A DNA stretch of 30,113 nucleotides from Candidatus Poribacteria bacterium (lineage in GTDB: Bacteria; Poribacteria; DTPJ01; WJIO01), in NCBI GenBank assembly GCA_014730235.1, contig WJIO01000250.1, forward strand, positions 1 through 30,113, read 5' to 3'. Positions 16,601 to 24,543 of this stretch are shown here, piece after piece. Numbering within the stretch: position 1 is the first letter of the stretch; every line of letters begins with the position of its first letter. The position numbers and the translations under genes were made by a program. Below the pieces are notes generated by a model that was not told where the DNA came from, ran no database searches, and worked only from the letters and a program-made list of their open reading frames with translations.

Positions 16601-19441
16601 ACAATATTGGATAATCCAAGCACTATAGCAGTAGATGGTCTTTCTGATGTGCGGGTGAAATTTATACCTTCATCAGCAGGAACAAAGACAGCATCTGTGG
16701 TTATAGCCAGCAACGATCCTGACGAATCCAGCAAAGTCGTTCCTGTGCAGGGGGTAGGAATTCCTGCACCTGTTCCTGACATAAATGTTTCTCCTGTTAG
16801 TCTGAATTTTGGTCAGGTGGGAGTTGGCGCACAAATGGATAAGGCTTTGCGCATATATAACGAAGGTGATGCTGTATTAAATATTTCCAGCATAACATCC
16901 AATAGCAATCACTTTACAATATTAAATGAGCCGGATATAGAACCGGATTCCTTTGCTGATATTAATGTTCGCTTTAAGCCTTTCACAACTGGAGTCAAGA
17001 CCGGATCACTAACCATATCCAGTAATGATCCGGATGAAAATACCGTTTCAGTTCCACTTGAAGGTGAAGGTATACATCAGGAATTCCCGGATATATATGT
17101 GACTACCAATATACTGGAATTTGGGGATGTTGAAATAGGCAGTTCGTCTCAGCAGTCATTCCAGATATACAATTTGGGTGATGCTGTATTACAAATATCC
17201 GATATAACATCCTTCGATAGTCGTTTTGTGGTGCTTAATAAACCAAATGTAGCTGCCGGCTATAGCGCTGTGATACAGGTTAGATTCTCGCCTGTTGCCT
17301 ATGGCACAAGAAGCGGAACGCTGACGATTAAAAGCAATGATCCGGATGAGTCTGAAGTATACATTACCGTTGTCGGTAATGGTATATACCCCGGATATGC
17401 CGATGTTGGTGTCTGGAACAAAGTTGATATACAGAATATATCTCAGACTATGAGGGATGTTTTCTTTATTAATAATGACACCGGCTGGCTTGTAGGAGAT
17501 AACGGACTTATCGCCAGCAGTGATGACAGTGGTGATACATGGTCGTTACAGAACAGTAACATAACAAAATCTCTAAGAGGAATACATTTCACAAGCCAGA
17601 ACAACGGCTGGGCTGTTGGACAGAATGGCACTATTCTTTATACAAATAACGGTGGAACATTCTGGAGCACCTACAGCGCAGGTGGAAACAACACGTTAAA
17701 CGATGTATACTTTATGTCAAATCGTGGATGTATAGTTGGCGATGACGGCATGATTCTGACATCATATGGAAGTAATGACTGGATTGTACGGGATTCAGAT
17801 ACAGGGAGAGATCTAAACGCGGTATGCTTTGCAAGTGCCTATCGCGGTTGGATTGTAGGAAATTCAGGGACAATACTCCATACTACAAATGGTGGTAATA
17901 CATGGACCCAGCAATATACCGGCACTAACGCTGCCCTTAACGGTGTAGATTTTGTGAATACGCAGATCGGCTGGGCTGTGGGTAGTTTCGGTAAGATATT
18001 ACACACTACAAATGCAGGTCAGACATGGACATCCCAGGATGGGGGCATTGGTTTCATAACACTGCATGATGTGGACTTTATTAATTCCAATGAAGGCTGG
18101 ATTGTTGGGCAGAATGGAATTATCCTTTATACAGATGATGGTGGCGAAACATGGATAAATGTAGACAGCAAGATCAGCAATACCATAAACGCCGTCCATT
18201 TCAATGATACCGAAAACGGTTGGGCTGTAGGCTATTACGCCTCTATTCTCAAGCACTACATGACAGATCAGCCAGTTATAACATCTGTAAGCGTTACAGG
18301 TTCTCCCGCTGGTGCTGGTGATGTGATTACTATAATCGCCCAGGGAACACCGGGAAATACATGCAGTTTCTCCATCGCAGGGGTTGTATGGAATAGACTT
18401 ATGACTGAAAATCCATCTGGAACCTACAGGGGAACATATACAGTTTCCCAGGGGGTAAATGTCACATCTGCAACAGTAACAGTGGTTATGACTGATGAAA
18501 ATAGCAACGTGGACACAGACAGCAGTAAGAAGGTGACTATTGATACCCAGGCGGGTATTACGTCTATAAGTGTAACAGGAAGCCCGGCGAGGTCGGGAGA
18601 TAATATATCTATTACTATAGAAGCCGATCCCGATGGTAGTGCGAGATTCTCCATCGCAGGGGTTGTCTCAAACCTGGTAATGACGGAAGGTGCAAACGGT
18701 ATCTATTCTGCAAATTACACCACACCATCATGGGCTTATGTAAAAGATGCTGTTTTAACCATAAGCTTTACCGATGAGTCGGCCAATACCATAAATAATA
18801 CCAACAGAAAAGTTAGCATTTATCCCAACTGGGATGTAAATATGGACGGTATTGTAGATATATCCGACCTGACCATAGTTGCGTCAAAATTTGGTAATCA
18901 GGTTGCAACAGGTGATCCATCGGATATAAATGAAGATGGAACAGTGGATATTTTCGATCTGACGACTGTATCCAGTCACATGGGTGAATCGGCGGCAAAC
19001 GCCTCACCAGCAGTCCGGTTGCCTGTCACAGATAAATCTCAATTGGCTGTGTTGCGGGATGTCTATAATTCAATAGACTGGTCTGGTAATGATCCTTCTC
19101 TGAATTCCCTGGAAAATCTGTTTACCGATATATTGGGATTAAGAACAGCGAAGTTCCAGCTTATGCAGAACTATCCCAACCCATGTAATCCCGAAACATG
19201 GATACCATACAGCTTATCAGAAGCCGGTGATGTTGTAGTTAAAATATACGATTCTATGGGTAAGTTGATCCGAACCCTGGATATAGGTCATAAAAATCCC
19301 GGTGTGTATTATAATAAGGGAGACGCTGTATACTGGGATGGTAAAAACGAATATGGAGAAAGCATATCCAGCGGATTGTATTTCTACAGCATTAAATGTG
19401 GGGAATTCAATGCAATGCGTAAGATGATGGTTAGGAAATAG
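13625..19441 (+). CDS. Giant modular exported surface protein: Ig-like, ASH repeats, Ycf48-type propeller, dockerin, FlgD/T9SS-like C-terminus
   Basis: A 1938-residue protein with TTG start and RBS agggggtg at 13611-13618. Signal peptide 1-33 (ends NIANAA). Then come a Big/invasin-like Ig domain (40-148) and two cadherin-like He_PIG domains (about 150-240 and 245-340). Eight ASH/choice-of-anchor-D repeats of about 103 residues follow (343-1255), each with FG(Q/D)V...(I/L)YNDG...ITS.NSQF and ending SNDPDE...V.GEG. The first has an insertion of about 80 residues. Next is a seven-bladed Ycf48-like propeller (1259-1546; seven GW(A/L/I)VG motifs, one as GCIVG), two Ig-like domains (1549-1730), a dockerin-type calcium pair (1735-1787; DVNMDGIVDISD, DINEDGTVDIFD), and a C-terminal FlgD/T9SS-like domain (1842-1938; NYPNPCNPETWIPY). 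Probably secreted and attached outside the cell for adhesion or scaffolding. Ligand unknown. Confidence 0.93.
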   Translation: MGRIKLSVHIPSFVTFSLILLIFSIYIVNIANAAANVPYPTPDLILIVSGNEQEGVVGQPLDEPFVVKILDNNKSPVAAASVKFEVTSGDGKLTKNPITDPTGKTSIKVLTNNTGKAGIRFIMGQSKDPHIVRVTAGDADPVQFVATIGNSPPQLAAIGNKTVEEGKNINFLVTATDPDDGDTVTLSVESLPANASFNPNTGVFNFNPNFDQAGTYAVKFIASDGHLTDSETVNITVQNVNRPPSFDITENWTVDENSQLTIALNPNDPDAETLSFSASYMPPGATLDRQGPQQSVFNWKPDYNTVISSSQKEFNITFTVTDPAGLTVSATTTITVNNVEPPPSADIDVVPLELDYGSVGLDSSKDRIFRIFNQGNALLNIQSIFSNNSQFALIAYSEEDEQFVSVTYSDAKANFVANIYAEDDPRYASIVMPPDSMAPVIITNSNDPRYMVEMYSEYLGVIPRVQYIKNNDNIVDVNYPGIAPAGNLLLVTRFTPTLEGIHEGKLEINSNDPDEPLVTVDVRGAGVPEPIISISPLNLDFGQVEIGQSSVRNLNVSNKGSKVLNIQNITSSNNQFTAPKPSGIIPGETKGVIVTYKPTTLGPVTGELSIVSDDPKAPVVTVSVQGTGLKPPEPDIRIETLSLNFGQVYTNSSLEKTFRIYNDGEANLDIADITSNNSQFTVPAYSDILPGENADVTVNYQPTTAGSHNALITVKSNDPDEPQKTITVQGEGVAPPKPIIRIEPMEINFGDVEIGEHKDETFAIHNDGNDILNVSSIASNNSQFQVSGSPNIDPGEVTYINIQFVPVSAGAKTGLVTVQSNDTDNSTKTIDVQGEGIVVPRPDIRIYPASVDYSQVDVGSSQTRNIRIYNDGDAKLWISTITSSSSQFIILDNPDVEAGEMKQLRVRFTPVSAGNKQATITINSNDPDESVVNVELMGEGVVPPAPEIRINPASLDFGDVDLSQSVTKKFRIYNDGEAALNITSITSSNSQFTILDNPSTIAVDGLSDVRVKFIPSSAGTKTASVVIASNDPDESSKVVPVQGVGIPAPVPDINVSPVSLNFGQVGVGAQMDKALRIYNEGDAVLNISSITSNSNHFTILNEPDIEPDSFADINVRFKPFTTGVKTGSLTISSNDPDENTVSVPLEGEGIHQEFPDIYVTTNILEFGDVEIGSSSQQSFQIYNLGDAVLQISDITSFDSRFVVLNKPNVAAGYSAVIQVRFSPVAYGTRSGTLTIKSNDPDESEVYITVVGNGIYPGYADVGVWNKVDIQNISQTMRDVFFINNDTGWLVGDNGLIASSDDSGDTWSLQNSNITKSLRGIHFTSQNNGWAVGQNGTILYTNNGGTFWSTYSAGGNNTLNDVYFMSNRGCIVGDDGMILTSYGSNDWIVRDSDTGRDLNAVCFASAYRGWIVGNSGTILHTTNGGNTWTQQYTGTNAALNGVDFVNTQIGWAVGSFGKILHTTNAGQTWTSQDGGIGFITLHDVDFINSNEGWIVGQNGIILYTDDGGETWINVDSKISNTINAVHFNDTENGWAVGYYASILKHYMTDQPVITSVSVTGSPAGAGDVITIIAQGTPGNTCSFSIAGVVWNRLMTENPSGTYRGTYTVSQGVNVTSATVTVVMTDENSNVDTDSSKKVTIDTQAGITSISVTGSPARSGDNISITIEADPDGSARFSIAGVVSNLVMTEGANGIYSANYTTPSWAYVKDAVLTISFTDESANTINNTNRKVSIYPNWDVNMDGIVDISDLTIVASKFGNQVATGDPSDINEDGTVDIFDLTTVSSHMGESAANASPAVRLPVTDKSQLAVLRDVYNSIDWSGNDPSLNSLENLFTDILGLRTAKFQLMQNYPNPCNPETWIPYSLSEAGDVVVKIYDSMGKLIRTLDIGHKNPGVYYNKGDAVYWDGKNEYGESISSGLYFYSIKCGEFNAMRKMMVRK

Positions 19442-19499
19442 TATCATATGACCCTATAAGGATCTTATATACTATAAACAGTAATCTCTAAAAATGATA

Positions 19500-19543
19500 T
19501 AAAATCCATAATGCCAAAGTATACTTTGGCATTATGGATTTTA
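19500..19543. terminator. Bidirectional terminator, 44-nt perfect palindrome
   Basis: Bases 19500-19521 are the exact reverse complement of 19522-19543, with no spacer. The sequence has A-rich and T-rich ends, so each strand gives a hairpin followed by Ts. It sits between the convergent stops of the giant surface-protein gene (19441) and the propeller gene (19549). Confidence 0.85.
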
Positions 19544-19548
19544 AAGTA

Positions 19549-20706
19549 TTAGCTTCCTTTGGGCTTTATGAACAGAGTTTCTGCATAGGCGATCCATCCT
19601 GATCGCAGATCCACCCTGAACCATCCTTCATCATTTTTCTCATGGAAGCGAGTAGGTGAACGTTTGCCAAACTCCTTGAGATCGTATTGTTCCCATGTTT
19701 CACCCAAATCCAATGACACGATAATTCCTGTGTTTAATGGTGATGCAGGGGCGCAATGGGATGCCAGGATCACGTTATCCTGAATAATCATGTTTCCAGA
19801 TTCCACGCCCGGATTAAAAAGCATGGTATGAGCATCAATATTGGTTATATCGTCAGGAGAGCATCTGAAAACACCCCGGTCATGGGGTTCGGGACCGTTG
19901 GCATCACTGATCCAGTAAAGCTGACCATCAACAAAGCTTATACCTCCGGATTTGTAGCGGGTGTTTAGCTTGTTTGATATTATAACCTTCCAATCCCATT
20001 CATCTTTTATAGCATCATAAGTGCCTCTCAGCCAATGACATTCATATCCCTCTTCCCTGTCCATGTCACCTGTGCAGGCATAAAAAGCATTTTCGACGGT
20101 ATTATAGGATACAATGTGAATATGGCGGCATAATACCGGGTTATCGGGATTACCAAGAAGTTGTCCTGTTGACCCTCCACCGGCTGAACCGTTGTCCCTG
20201 TAGTAGGGGTTTTGACCGAAGGTGTAGGCAATTTTTACAGTATAACCATTATCCGTTGAGTAGTAGATATTTACAGGAGCTGCGCCACCTAAAACGTTAC
20301 AGTAATTTCCCCACACAAGCATTTCCACGCCATTTATATCCCATGAGTTAATACCAGAAAGGGTGTGGAAGTACCAACCCGGATAGTCTGGATTTTGCGG
20401 CTTATGGGGTTTGTAATCAGAACCGTCAATATCTATCAATTTAACTTGCTTATATGACTTTAGATTATCTGTGCTGAGGTACAGGTTTGAACCTGTGCCA
20501 AATATTACATTTCCGTTTTTCAGAATATGACTGAACGTTATACTATCTGCGTCAGGAAATGGTATGCTGTATGGCCATGTATTACTGTTGTCTTCAGAAA
20601 GAAAAATCTTACCATCCCCAAAGCCAAAGGCCCTATTATCTCGCTGGGAATCTATATAAGGAATTCCCGACGGCTGATAATACCAGAAATGATCCGTTGA
20701 AAACAT
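19549..20706 (-). CDS. Asp-box (BNR/sialidase-like) beta-propeller protein
   Basis: A 385-residue protein with no signal peptide or membrane segment. Asp-box-like motifs S-x-D-x-G-x-T-W are scattered through it: LSEDNSNTWPYS (about 36-47), YLSTDNLKSY (about 80), YYSTDNGYTVK (about 150) and VSLDLGETWEQY (about 340). This indicates a sialidase-type propeller fold. I do not see the arginine triad of true sialidases clearly, so enzymatic activity is uncertain. It could be a carbohydrate-binding or glycoside-acting protein. aaggag lies just upstream of the ATG on the minus strand. It converges on the giant surface protein, which also carries a propeller, across a shared terminator. Confidence 0.75.
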   Translation of the reverse strand: MFSTDHFWYYQPSGIPYIDSQRDNRAFGFGDGKIFLSEDNSNTWPYSIPFPDADSITFSHILKNGNVIFGTGSNLYLSTDNLKSYKQVKLIDIDGSDYKPHKPQNPDYPGWYFHTLSGINSWDINGVEMLVWGNYCNVLGGAAPVNIYYSTDNGYTVKIAYTFGQNPYYRDNGSAGGGSTGQLLGNPDNPVLCRHIHIVSYNTVENAFYACTGDMDREEGYECHWLRGTYDAIKDEWDWKVIISNKLNTRYKSGGISFVDGQLYWISDANGPEPHDRGVFRCSPDDITNIDAHTMLFNPGVESGNMIIQDNVILASHCAPASPLNTGIIVSLDLGETWEQYDLKEFGKRSPTRFHEKNDEGWFRVDLRSGWIAYAETLFIKPKGS

Positions 20707-20882
20707 GTTATTTTCTCCTTGTATTTTGGATTTTTAATCGCTATTATCAAGTCCGAAAAATGAGACTATTAAAATAAAAATCAATAATACATTGGTATTG
20801 TAATAGCTAAGTGAAGAAAAGATTTACCAAAAGGGAAAAATGCTATAGATCACCAAATTGGTAAACGAAAAGAGGTAATTCT

Positions 20883-21017
20883 ATGGCATTGGAAATACAG
20901 GAAAAAAATAACAGATTTTGAGTAATATGGCAAGGATATTTTGTCATAGATGCCGTTGATGCAGAAAAAACAAGCTTTGGTTTAAATTCAGAACGTTTGT
21001 TTCCCAATAGAAAAGAC
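20883..21017 (+). pseudogene. Possible disrupted small ORF with in-frame TGA
   Basis: An ATG at 20883 preceded by aagagg opens MALEIQEKNNRF, is closed by TGA at codon 13 (20919-20921), and then continues in the same frame as VIWQGYFVIDAVDAEKTSFG and onward to the terminator hairpin at 21018. The residues look protein-like, with hydrophobic and acidic positions alternating, but I do not recognise a family. It may be a decayed gene or chance. The rest of the spacer 20707-21062 holds only the upstream region of the propeller gene and the terminator. Confidence 0.3.
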
Positions 21018-21052
21018 ATAACCCCACGACTTTCAGAAAGTCGTGGGGTTAT
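21018..21052 (-). terminator. Terminator of the envelope-gene operon
   Basis: Arms ataaccccacgactttc (21018-21034) and gaaagtcgtggggttat (21036-21052) are exact inverted repeats separated by one base, giving a long GC-rich stem. On the minus strand gtcttttc follows. It starts 10 nt beyond the stop codon of the lytic transglycosylase gene. Confidence 0.8.
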
Positions 21053-21062
21053 GAAATTGTGG

Positions 21063-21818
21063 TTAATTACTCTCCCTGTAAAAACGGGTTTTGGCTTCCG
21101 GATACAGCCTCTTGAATTTATTCAGATACTGCTTCAGAGAACCCGGAAGCTGGTCATATGGTCTGTCAAGATAACGGGTACCTGAGGCATACATCCTTAT
21201 ACTCTTTTCCAGACTTCCTGTAGATCTGATATTATCTTTCATAATTTTAACTGTTACTTCGCATGCATCATTTATATCAAAGGGGTTATATGGTGAGCCA
21301 TCGGCTTTTCGGTAATGTTTATAATGCTCCGGTTGATGCTGCCAGGGCCCCAGACACTTGGTTCTTCGCTGGATAACCACTGGATCTTCCGAGAAGTTGG
21401 ACTCGATAGCCAGTAGCGTCCATATAACCGCTGGTTCAAAATTCATCCTCCGACATGTTTCCGAAATTACCCTTTCATATCGTTCAATACTGCTTTCAGA
21501 TTTATTATAGATTTCAGATTCAGGTTTTTCTGGTTTCTGGTAAATATATTCTGTCTCCTGTTGAACTGCTCTGGTTTGGGTAATTCGGTTTTTTTCATCC
21601 ATGTAGGAGATCCTCTCATCAAGCTCAACCATCTCCCCCAATAAGACTTTGGCCTTTGTCAATTTCCCTTCGGCTATAAGCTTATCCATCTGGGCTTTCA
21701 GGGTTTCAATCTGCAAGCGCATCATGGCCTCTTCCAGGCTTATGGCGTATATTCGCTGGACAATTACCGTAATAAACATTATGGCGATTATTGATGAAAT
21801 TAAGATTTTCTTAAACAT
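21063..21818 (-). CDS. SLT-type lytic transglycosylase, membrane anchored
   Basis: The protein has 251 residues: N-terminal membrane helix or signal (5-25), a helical region (28-90) with leucine-zipper-like spacing, and a transglycosylase SLT domain (about 110-245). The domain reads YERVISETCRRMNFEPAVIW followed by LLAIESNF, in which E139 is the expected catalytic acid of lysozyme-like lytic transglycosylases. The usual G-L-M-Q motif is replaced by CLGPWQHQPEHY, and PFDINDACEVTVKIMKDNI matches the late helix. Such enzymes cut peptidoglycan glycan strands in the periplasm. It is the last gene of the eight-gene operon and overlaps the TonB-like gene by 19 nt, so coupling is tight. It likely opens the wall for the complex encoded upstream. 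Confidence 0.82.
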   Translation of the reverse strand: MFKKILISSIIAIMFITVIVQRIYAISLEEAMMRLQIETLKAQMDKLIAEGKLTKAKVLLGEMVELDERISYMDEKNRITQTRAVQQETEYIYQKPEKPESEIYNKSESSIERYERVISETCRRMNFEPAVIWTLLAIESNFSEDPVVIQRRTKCLGPWQHQPEHYKHYRKADGSPYNPFDINDACEVTVKIMKDNIRSTGSLEKSIRMYASGTRYLDRPYDQLPGSLKQYLNKFKRLYPEAKTRFYRESN

Positions 21819-22840
21819 TCATAACTCTCCTTTCTATTATGATTTTCTACGGTTAATATTATATCTCTGTTTATTGATCCTATACCTCTGGGTATTGAAA
21901 CTGTAAAAACAACATCTTTACCTCTGGTGGTAAAAATTGCCTTGTAACTCTTATACTGGCTGTAATCACCGTCAATCTTTCCGTTAATACCCTTATCAAT
22001 AGAACCCAGGATCAAGTCAACTATATCATAGGTTGGAACTACGGCTAAATATGCGTGGGGGTTGTCTGAAGCATCTCTGGCAATTTTTCTGTAGCGACTG
22101 CCAGTTATAACCGATCCATAATTCCAGGCCAATCCATCCTGGCTGTTGGGATTTGAAATTATTCCCTTGTCCATATCTATCTTGCCGATGATATAGTTGA
22201 TCATACCGGATTTCATCTCTACAGCAAAGAATCCATAACCCTTTGCCTTGTAAAAATTCAGTTGATCCTTCATGTTTACATCTTTATATGTTATATGTAT
22301 CCTGGGAAAAGCTCTTGGTTTTTTGTTGTTTGTCTGAGTTCTTATAAACACATCCAACTCTTCGTCACTCAGTTCTATAGACTTTTCCTCTTTTGCAATA
22401 TAGGGGCTGCCGGCTGAATCTTTGACTTCCTTGGGTTCTGGTATGTATTCAGCCGGCAGCTTCGGAGGAGGAGATTGAGGAGGCAAAGCTTCCTCCAGTT
22501 CCACAGCCGCACTTTCCATTTTGGGTTCTTCCTGCTCCACAGACTGTTTTATTTCGGTTTTCGTCACGGGAGCTTCTTGAGTTTTGGTTTCCGCAGCTAT
22601 TGTTTCTATTTTTTCAGGGACGACTGGTTCGGGTATTTTTTCTATCACAGGTATTTCCACAACCTCCACAAGTTCTATGAATACCTCTTCTTTTTCCTGA
22701 ATTTCTTCCTTTACTTCTTCTTCAGGTTTCAATTCCTGTTTTGTTTTCGCTTCGGGTAGAAATCGGATCAGGGTCACAGCCATGATAATACCTATGATAC
22801 ACGAAATACCTATTTTAGCGGGAGTTTCCATCCTCAACAT
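21800..22840 (-). CDS. TonB-like single-TM periplasm-spanning protein
   Basis: The protein has 346 residues: a short cytoplasmic N-terminus, one membrane helix (about 8-28, KIGISCIIGIIMAVTLIRFL), then a long Glu/Pro/Val-rich spacer (30-150) with PVIEKIPEPVVPEKIE and LPPQSPPPKLPAEYIPEPKE. A folded C-terminal domain (about 165-340) contains FPRIHITYKDVNMKDQLNFY and other beta-rich sequence. This is the layout of TonB and TolA, but the C-terminal domain does not look like canonical TonB_C, so the call rests on topology and on the ExbB/ExbD-like genes upstream. The first ATG is chosen because tggag lies about 10 nt before it, while the ATG at codon 4 has no usable spacing. VirB10-like topology is an alternative, but no secretion ATPase is nearby. 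Confidence 0.65.
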   Translation of the reverse strand: MLRMETPAKIGISCIIGIIMAVTLIRFLPEAKTKQELKPEEEVKEEIQEKEEVFIELVEVVEIPVIEKIPEPVVPEKIETIAAETKTQEAPVTKTEIKQSVEQEEPKMESAAVELEEALPPQSPPPKLPAEYIPEPKEVKDSAGSPYIAKEEKSIELSDEELDVFIRTQTNNKKPRAFPRIHITYKDVNMKDQLNFYKAKGYGFFAVEMKSGMINYIIGKIDMDKGIISNPNSQDGLAWNYGSVITGSRYRKIARDASDNPHAYLAVVPTYDIVDLILGSIDKGINGKIDGDYSQYKSYKAIFTTRGKDVVFTVSIPRGIGSINRDIILTVENHNRKESYECLRKS

Positions 22841-22854
22841 CCTTTTTCTCCATG

Positions 22855-23505
22855 TTAGATTTTATCCACATAACCCAGGCTTTTCAGCATAGCGTCCACT
22901 TTTTCTTTGGCTTCCTGGTAGGCCTGACGTTCAAGAACAGCTTTTTCCCGGGCTTTTATATCCTTCTGCTGTTTGCTTTCCACTGATGTTTTTACTGATG
23001 ATAGGCCGTGATCTCTTTCTGATGCGGATACCAGCATATCATCGTCTTTTTCAACCTTATTAGAAAACAGACCGCTTCTTTCCACAATACGGCCGGCTTC
23101 CTGACGCACCTTTTGAATTTCAGCTTCTGAATCAACAGATTTTGCTACCGATTGAGATTTTTCAGGTTTCATGAATGATTTTGTGGTTTCCTGTTCTGTT
23201 TTTTCTTTGGTTGATTCATCTGTTTTTGTATTAGCAAAAAACTCTTTTTCCAGTTTTTCAAAGTAAGGATCTATATAAGGTTTTTTCTGCTTTTTTGATT
23301 CTGGCATAGGTATATCTTCATTTTGCTGGCTTTCTGAATCAACTAAAACATCTGGTTGTTGTATTTTCTGTTCAGAATCTACTATTGGTTCTGAGACTTT
23401 ATTTTTATGTCTGGAAGTTACAACCCAGGCAGTAGCTACCAGCATAATAGTTACAGCAACGACAATACAAAGAACTGCGGCTCTACCTGTTTTTTTATTC
23501 ATCAT
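22855..23505 (-). CDS. Single-TM protein with disordered, coiled-coil periplasmic part
   Basis: The protein has 216 residues: Lys/Arg-rich start, one membrane helix (about 9-29, AVLCIVVAVTIMLVATAWVV), then a polar, Lys/Glu/Ser/Gln-rich region. Residues about 125-145 and 175-212 have the heptad-like charge pattern of coiled coils (for example KDIKAREKAVLERQAYQEAK). No family recognised. Its ATG overlaps the stop of the ExbD-like gene by 4 nt, and it precedes the TonB-like gene by 14 nt. The topology parallels TolA helical linkers, so a structural or bridging role in the complex is a reasonable guess. Confidence 0.7.
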   Translation of the reverse strand: MMNKKTGRAAVLCIVVAVTIMLVATAWVVTSRHKNKVSEPIVDSEQKIQQPDVLVDSESQQNEDIPMPESKKQKKPYIDPYFEKLEKEFFANTKTDESTKEKTEQETTKSFMKPEKSQSVAKSVDSEAEIQKVRQEAGRIVERSGLFSNKVEKDDDMLVSASERDHGLSSVKTSVESKQQKDIKAREKAVLERQAYQEAKEKVDAMLKSLGYVDKI

Positions 23506-23927
23506 TTTGATCCTCCATTTACCTTTGAATAGGCTATTCCCATATTCATATTATTTTCTTTAAATTTTTGGGACATTTTAATAAAAAAATCCTGCTTGTG
23601 AATGGGTAATGACAAGTCAATAACGGGTTTGCCATCCAGGGATGATAAGTTTAGGTTATCAATTGAAGTTCTTGAAATTTCTACGCCATCGGCTGTTGTG
23701 ATAATACATTCATCCCCGTCATTACCCATTCGTATTATATAAATAGTTCCATTTCCCTGACTTGACTGCTCTTCTGGCATCTGGATTTCCTGAATTTCCG
23801 CATTCTCCCCCTGTGCTTCATTTTCCATGACTGCGCCAAAGTGGGCTACACTCAAAGCCAGTATCAAATGGCTGATAATTATCCAGGGTAAATCCGATGG
23901 GCTTTGCAGGTATTTCAGAATCTTCAT
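23502..23927 (-). CDS. ExbD/TolR-like protein, divergent
   Basis: The protein has 141 residues: N-in membrane helix (about 14-33, LPWIIISHLILALSVAHFGA), a linker, and a small periplasmic alpha/beta domain. The segments GTIYIIRM, ADGVEISRTS and KPVIDLSLPIHKQDFFIKMS followed by a helix and MNMGIAY match the order of elements in ExbD/TolR periplasmic domains. ExbD and TolR have a proton-carrying aspartate at the start of the membrane helix (motif P-x-x-D). Here SPSD places D12 in about that position, but the match is weak. It directly follows the ExbB-like gene (6-nt gap), the usual order for these pairs. Assignment is inference from topology and position. Confidence 0.55.
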   Translation of the reverse strand: MKILKYLQSPSDLPWIIISHLILALSVAHFGAVMENEAQGENAEIQEIQMPEEQSSQGNGTIYIIRMGNDGDECIITTADGVEISRTSIDNLNLSSLDGKPVIDLSLPIHKQDFFIKMSQKFKENNMNMGIAYSKVNGGSK

Positions 23928-23933
23928 CCCGGA

Positions 23934-24536
23934 CTACTCCTCTCTTTCATCCCGCTTGTGGATGGCGAACATGTAGGCCACCAGCAGTATGCTAAAAGCT
24001 GCGTATCCTCCAATGGTACTGATTAACGCCTCGGAAATCTTTGCCCCTACCAATGATGCGTTTTCCAGACCAGCGCCCAATCCCCCGCACATAGCCGTGT
24101 ATGTATTCACCTGCCCCAGCAGGGGTGTTTCTATTAACATGGCTGCGCTTACCTTTGACAATACGGAAGTATAACGGGGCCAATCCTCGATCCTGATCCC
24201 CTGAAGACGGGAGTATACAGCAATCCCGGTGATTAATACGGCAAAACCAATTCCCAACCCGGAAGAATACGCGCTCCATCCAACTTTATCCACCAGCATA
24301 CTCATCAAATTGACGCCGTATCTGTAGATACCCACTAACTGGATCAGGGCCAGGACAGCTATCTCAATCAGCATCATGGTTGCAGTAAAGAATGCCAGTT
24401 TTGATTTTTCATCCATCGTCAGGACATAGTTGTTATCGTTCATTTTCTCCCGCCTTATGGGTATCGCCACCGCACCACCCTCTCCCTTTGCGTTAAATCT
24501 ATACGCGTCCTGGTTTTCTATAATTACATCTTCCAT
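23934..24536 (-). CDS. ExbB/TolQ/MotA-family proton-channel-like inner-membrane protein
   Basis: The protein has 200 residues: a polar N-terminus, then hydrophobic helices at about 47-70, 90-109, 128-153 and 165-192. The last two carry the family signature: ETPLLGQVNTYTAMCGG (136-152), then KISEALISTIGGYAAFSILL (166-185). This parallels the PLLGLLGTV...IAEALLATAIGL...IP pattern of ExbB/TolQ/MotA, with the channel threonine at T174. Family members form pentamers that use the proton or sodium gradient to drive a partner protein. It is followed at once by an ExbD-like gene, and a hairpin in the 46-nt spacer before it may modulate its expression. The extra helix compared with ExbB is unusual. Confident on superfamily, not on subfamily. 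Confidence 0.72.
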   Translation of the reverse strand: MEDVIIENQDAYRFNAKGEGGAVAIPIRREKMNDNNYVLTMDEKSKLAFFTATMMLIEIAVLALIQLVGIYRYGVNLMSMLVDKVGWSAYSSGLGIGFAVLITGIAVYSRLQGIRIEDWPRYTSVLSKVSAAMLIETPLLGQVNTYTAMCGGLGAGLENASLVGAKISEALISTIGGYAAFSILLVAYMFAIHKRDEREE

Positions 24537-24543
24537 CTTAACA

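Noticed and set aside
19549-20706. True sialidase
   Set aside because: Asp-box motifs show a propeller, but the arginine triad and catalytic Tyr/Glu pair were not recognisable and there is no signal peptide.
22475-22759. Plus-strand ORF rich in Phe, Tyr and Arg
   Set aside because: It is the antisense shadow of the Glu/Pro-rich spacer of the TonB-like gene; Glu/Lys codons read backwards give Phe/Leu. No RBS.
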